This document shows, piece by piece, positions 6,877-10,294 of a stretch of DNA of 10,294 nucleotides. The stretch's first letter is position 1, and each line of letters opens with the position of its first letter. Origin of the DNA: Oscillospiraceae bacterium (GTDB taxonomy: Bacteria; Bacillota; Clostridia; Oscillospirales; Oscillospiraceae); the NCBI GenBank assembly GCA_017399325.1, contig JAFQDY010000009.1, positions 1 through 10,294 on the forward strand, in the 5' to 3' direction. The notes under the pieces were generated by a model that had not been told where the DNA came from, searched no databases, and saw nothing but the letters and a program-made list of their open reading frames with translations. The position numbers and the translations under genes are program-made.

Positions 6877-6881
6877 AAACA

Positions 6882-9095
6882 ATGAGTTTCAATCTTGTGA
6901 TTGTGGAGTCGCCTTTTAAGGCAAAAACCATCGGCAAATATTTAGGGCCGGACTATATGGTCAAGGCCAGTATGGGCCATTTGCGGGATTTGCCCAAAAG
7001 TACTATGGGCGTGGATATCGAAGGCAACTTTGAGCCGGAGTATATCCCCCTGCCCAACAAGGGCGACTTGATCGACGAACTGAAAAAGGCGGCCAAAAAG
7101 GCAGATACCGTGTATCTGGCAACTGACCCGGACCGGGAAGGCGAGGCCATTGCGTGGCATTTGAAAGAACTTCTGGAACTGCCCGATGAGAAAGCCAAGC
7201 GGGCGCCTTTTAATGAAATCACGAAAAAAGTGGTGCAGGAGGCCATTGCCAATCCCCGTGCCATTGATAACTGCTTGGTAGATGCCCAGCAGGCAAGAAG
7301 AGTGCTGGACAGGATCGTGGGTTACCAACTCTCTCCTTTGCTGTGGAAGAAAGTCCGCCGCGGTCTTTCTGCCGGCAGAGTGCAGTCGGTGGTCACCCGC
7401 CTGATCGTGGACAGAGAAAATGAGATCCGGGCCTTTGTACCCAAGGAGTACTGGTCGCTGGATGTAAAACTGAACCGTGTAAATAAACCCGGCGCCTTTA
7501 TGGCCCGCTACTTTGGCGAGAGCAAGAAACGGGAACTGGAAAGCGAAGCCCAGGTTCAGGAAGTTTTAAACGACATCAAAGACAAGATGTTTTCCGTGGT
7601 CAGCGTGAAGCGGGCAGATAAAAAACGCACCGCCGCGCCTCCCTTTACCACCTCCACCTTGCAACAGGAGGCGGCCCGGAAACTGAATATGACCCCCAAG
7701 CGCACCATGGCCATCGCCCAGCAACTGTATGAGGGCATTGACATTCCCGGTGAAGGCACTTTGGGTCTGATCACCTATATGCGTACGGACTCTCTGCGTC
7801 TGTCCGACGAGGCTATGAAGTCTGCTGCGGACTTTATCAAGGACCGCTACGGCAAAGAGTACTACTACGGCTCTTTCCATACATTCAAGACCAAGTCCGG
7901 TGCCCAGGATGCGCACGAAGCCATTCGTCCCACCCATGTGGAGTTAGACCCGGAGCGGATCGAAAAGAGCCTGACCAAGGAGCAGTACCGGCTTTATAAA
8001 CTGATTTGGAGCCGTTTTCTGGCATCTCAGATGGCAAACGCCGTGTATGATACCGTGTCCATCGACACCGAATGCGCAGGACATCTGTTCCGTTCCACCA
8101 ATCAGAGCATCAAGTTCTCCGGCTTTTTGGCAGTTTACGAAGAAGGTCGGGACGATGACGGTGAAGAACTGGGCACACCCCTGCCCGATCTGCAGGAAGG
8201 TGAGCAGGCAACGGCTTCCGAAGTGAAGCCGGAGCAGCACTTCACCCAACCGCCTGTGCGCTATAACGAAGCAAGCCTTGTTAAGGCTATGGAAGAAAAA
8301 GGCATTGGCCGCCCCTCTACCTATGCGACCATCATTTCCACCATTCAGGACCGGGAATATGTGAATAAGGTAGAAAAGCGCCTGCAGCCCACCGCCTTGG
8401 GCGAAGTGGTCACGGGCCTTATGATGGAGCGGTTTAACGACATTATCGATGTGGAATTCACCGCCAATATGGAGACACGTCTGGATGCCGTGGAAGAGGG
8501 CAATCAGAACTGGAAAGACCTGCTTGCCGAGTTCTACGAAGGCTTCCACAAGGAACTGACCGATGCAGAGGCCGCCCTTGAGGGCGTGCGGGTGAAAGTG
8601 CCCGATGAAGTGTCCGAAGAAGTTTGCGACATCTGCGGCAGAAATATGGTGGTCAAGATCGGCCGATTCGGCAAATTCCTGGCTTGCCCCGGATTCCCGG
8701 AGTGCAAATGCACCAAGCCCATCGTGGAAAAAATGCCCGGCCGCTGCCCCAAGTGCGGCAGCACCATTCTCAAGCGCAAATCCAAGCGGGGCTATGCTTA
8801 CTATGGCTGCGAACGGGGCGCGGAATGCGGCTTTATGACCTGGGATGTACCCACTGCGGAAGATTGTCCCAAGTGCGGGCAGACTATGTTCAAAAAGTCC
8901 GGCCGTGGCCGTATGAAACCATTCTGTATCAACGAATCCTGCGAAAACTTCCTGCCGGAAGACAAGCGGGGATACTATAAGAAAAAAGATGCAGACGAAT
9001 CTGCCGAGAATTCCAAGGACGCTAAGAAACCGGCCAAGAAGTCTACAAAGAAACCGGCGGCCAAAAAGACCGCAAAAACCAAGGAGACCAAGTAA
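6882..9095 (+). CDS. topA: DNA topoisomerase I (type IA)
   Basis: This 737-residue enzyme relaxes negative supercoils by cutting one DNA strand through a 5'-phosphotyrosine. The N-terminal TOPRIM domain carries VIVESPFKAKTIGKYLG with Glu9 and DPDREGEAIAWHL with Asp82, Asp84 and Glu86, the Mg2+ site. The catalytic tyrosine is Tyr299 in GLITYMRTDSLRLS, with Arg301 beside it. DAHEAIRPTH and KGIGRPSTYATIISTI are further type IA signatures. Three four-cysteine zinc motifs follow: C582/C585/C602/C608, C622/C625/C643/C649 and C662/C665/C682/C687. Residues 700-737 form a Lys/Ala-rich tail with KKPA and KKS repeats, probably disordered and DNA-binding. The length is slightly above Bacillus TopA (about 690). 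The TOPRIM motif has Phe where ESPAKAKTI is usual. The stop codon directly abuts the trmFO start. Confidence 0.98.
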   Translation: MSFNLVIVESPFKAKTIGKYLGPDYMVKASMGHLRDLPKSTMGVDIEGNFEPEYIPLPNKGDLIDELKKAAKKADTVYLATDPDREGEAIAWHLKELLELPDEKAKRAPFNEITKKVVQEAIANPRAIDNCLVDAQQARRVLDRIVGYQLSPLLWKKVRRGLSAGRVQSVVTRLIVDRENEIRAFVPKEYWSLDVKLNRVNKPGAFMARYFGESKKRELESEAQVQEVLNDIKDKMFSVVSVKRADKKRTAAPPFTTSTLQQEAARKLNMTPKRTMAIAQQLYEGIDIPGEGTLGLITYMRTDSLRLSDEAMKSAADFIKDRYGKEYYYGSFHTFKTKSGAQDAHEAIRPTHVELDPERIEKSLTKEQYRLYKLIWSRFLASQMANAVYDTVSIDTECAGHLFRSTNQSIKFSGFLAVYEEGRDDDGEELGTPLPDLQEGEQATASEVKPEQHFTQPPVRYNEASLVKAMEEKGIGRPSTYATIISTIQDREYVNKVEKRLQPTALGEVVTGLMMERFNDIIDVEFTANMETRLDAVEEGNQNWKDLLAEFYEGFHKELTDAEAALEGVRVKVPDEVSEEVCDICGRNMVVKIGRFGKFLACPGFPECKCTKPIVEKMPGRCPKCGSTILKRKSKRGYAYYGCERGAECGFMTWDVPTAEDCPKCGQTMFKKSGRGRMKPFCINESCENFLPEDKRGYYKKKDADESAENSKDAKKPAKKSTKKPAAKKTAKTKETK
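9081..9086 (+). promoter_or_regulatory. Ribosome binding site of trmFO inside the topA tail
   Basis: AAGGAG, which encodes Lys-Glu codons in the topA Lys-rich tail, is 9 bases before the trmFO ATG at 9096. It is the only purine-rich match upstream of that start. Confidence 0.7.
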
Positions 9096-10294
9096 ATGGC
9101 AAATGTTACCGTAGTTGGCGCAGGTCTTGCTGGCACAGAGGCTGCCTGGCAACTGGCCCAGCGGGGGATCAAGGTCACGCTTATTGAGATGAAACCGCTG
9201 AAAAAGTCCCCGGCCCACCACACAGACACCTTTGCGGAACTGGTGTGTTCCAACTCCCTGCGCGGTGATAAAATTGAAAACGCAGTGGGCCTTTTGAAAG
9301 AGGAAATGCGTCGGTTAGGTAGCCTGATCATCGCTTGCGCCGATGCCACCCGGGTGGAAGCCGGCGGCTGCCTTGCGGTGGACAGACAGGGTTTTTCCGA
9401 TTTGGTAACGGAGAAAATCCGCAGCCATCCCAATATCACAGTGGTTGCCGACGAAATTACCCAAGTGCCGGAAGGCCCGGTGATCATTGCCACAGGACCG
9501 CTGACCTCCGACGACCTGTCCAAGGCCATCGGCAAGTATTTCGGCAGCGATTATCTGCACTTTTTCGATGCGGCAGCGCCTTTGGTAACTGCCGAATCCA
9601 TCGATATGAACGAGGCCTGGTGGCAGAGCCGCTATGACCGTGGTACGCCCGATTATATCAACTGCGCCATGAATAAGGCCCAGTACGAGGCGTTCATCGC
9701 CGAACTGATCACCGCCGAAGAAGCGGAAGTCCACGGCTTTGAAGATAAGCGGGTCTTCGAGGGGTGTATGCCTGTGGAAGTGATGGCCCGTCGCGGTCAG
9801 GACACTTTGCGCTACGGCCCGCTGAAGCCGGTTGGTCTGACTGATCCCAAGACAGGCAAAGAGCCTTACGCGGTGGTCCAGTTGCGGCAGGACAATGCGG
9901 CCAAGAGTATCTATAACATCGTGGGTTTCCAAACGCACTTAAAGTTTGGTGAGCAAAAGCGGGTGTTTTCTATGATCCCGGCGCTTAAAAATGCGGAGTT
10001 TGTCCGTTACGGCGTGATGCACCAGAACACATTCCTGCAAAGCCCCAAACTGCTGGACAAGTACTATGCCGACCGCCGCAACCCCCTGGTGGCCTTTGCC
10101 GGACAGATGACCGGCGTGGAAGGCTATGTGGAAAGCGCCGCATCGGGAGTCTTGGCAGGTGTTTCTATGGCCGCCAAGGTGCTGGGTAAGGATTTGCCCA
10201 ACTTCCCCAAAGAAACCGCCATCGGCGCTTTGGGTCTTTACATCAGCGACGAACGGGTGGAAAATTTCCAGCCGATGAATATCAATTTCAGCAT
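9096..10294 (+). CDS. trmFO: TrmFO, folate/FAD-dependent tRNA (uracil-54-C5) methyltransferase, cut by the window edge
   Basis: The frame starts at the ATG just after the topA TAA and stays open to the end, giving 399 residues of a family that usually has about 435-450; some 40 C-terminal residues are missing. The FAD-binding Rossmann start is [17 protein letters not shown] (Gly8, Gly10, Gly13). [18 protein letters not shown] holds Cys51, and [16 protein letters not shown] holds Cys224; these match the two conserved cysteines of Bacillus TrmFO (C53 and C226). [17 protein letters not shown] and [10 protein letters not shown] are late family signatures. The enzyme makes 5-methyluridine at tRNA position 54 using methylene-tetrahydrofolate and reduced FAD, in place of the SAM-dependent TrmA of enterobacteria. 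The topA-trmFO order is conserved in Bacillus, where a XerC-like recombinase and clpQY-codY follow; that region lies outside this window. Confidence 0.96.
   Translation, partial: MANVTVVGAGLAGTEAAWQLAQRGIKVTLIEMKPLKKSPAHHTDTFAELVCSNSLRGDKIENAVGLLKEEMRRLGSLIIACADATRVEAGGCLAVDRQGFSDLVTEKIRSHPNITVVADEITQVPEGPVIIATGPLTSDDLSKAIGKYFGSDYLHFFDAAAPLVTAESIDMNEAWWQSRYDRGTPDYINCAMNKAQYEAFIAELITAEEAEVHGFEDKRVFEGCMPVEVMARRGQDTLRYGPLKPVGLTDPKTGKEPYAVVQLRQDNAAKSIYNIVGFQTHLKFGEQKRVFSMIPALKNAEFVRYGVMHQNTFLQSPKLLDKYYADRRNPLVAFAGQMTGVEGYVESAASGVLAGVSMAAKVLGKDLPNFPKETAIGALGLYISDERVENFQPMNINFS

Noticed and set aside
6833..6881. Separate promoter or regulatory element between dprA and topA
   Set aside because: Only a weak 5-bp GGCTG/CAGCC pairing and the topA ribosome binding site are visible; no -10/-35 pair stands out.
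7944..9221. 425-codon open frame on the minus strand opposite topA and trmFO
   Set aside because: It is the antisense of two confidently identified genes, crosses their junction, and its low-complexity Phe/Leu/Gly/His content is what antisense of Lys/Glu/Asp-rich protein gives.
1..10294. Defence system, mobile element, CRISPR or prophage
   Set aside because: Every gene is a recognisable housekeeping or surface-modification family, apart from one partial gene at the left edge; there are no direct-repeat arrays, transposase motifs or terminal inverted repeats.

Overview
The window looks like chromosomal housekeeping DNA from a moderate-GC Firmicute, most likely a gut clostridium of the Oscillospiraceae/Ruminococcaceae type. 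This rests on strong AGGAGG-type ribosome binding sites, tight same-strand gene packing, a base composition near 50% GC, a KtrAB potassium system, and the gene order dprA-topA-trmFO, which is a known Firmicutes arrangement. The taxonomic call is inference; no rRNA or other marker is present. All genes read on the + strand, and no stretch longer than about 120 bases lacks a gene.

Region 1 (1-213) holds the last 56 codons of an unrecognised gene, closed by a compact hairpin terminator. Region 2 (229-2771) is a two-gene cassette: an MBOAT membrane acyltransferase of the AlgI/PatA type and a membrane-anchored DHHW/AlgX-like protein with a DSHW motif and a later RDSFGS motif. Such pairs move acyl (usually acetyl) groups across the membrane and onto an extracytoplasmic glycan. 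A 14-bp perfect hairpin terminator ends the cassette.

Region 3 (2790 to the right edge) starts with a sigma-A-like promoter and a very short leader. It then reads ktrB, ktrA, a SpoU/TrmH-family RNA 2'-O-methyltransferase, dprA, topA and trmFO (cut by the window edge). Spacings are 10 nt, a 4-nt overlap, 20 nt, 49 nt and 0 nt, with no internal terminator, so the six genes are probably one transcription unit. It joins potassium uptake (KtrB pore, KtrA gating ring) to RNA modification (SpoU methylase, TrmFO) and DNA handling (DprA, TopA).

I found no mobile element, CRISPR array, phage gene, tRNA or rRNA, and no clear new system. The least expected signal is compositional: the tetranucleotide CATG occurs only nine times in 10.3 kb, and synonymous codons before ATG are strongly biased to end in T rather than C.
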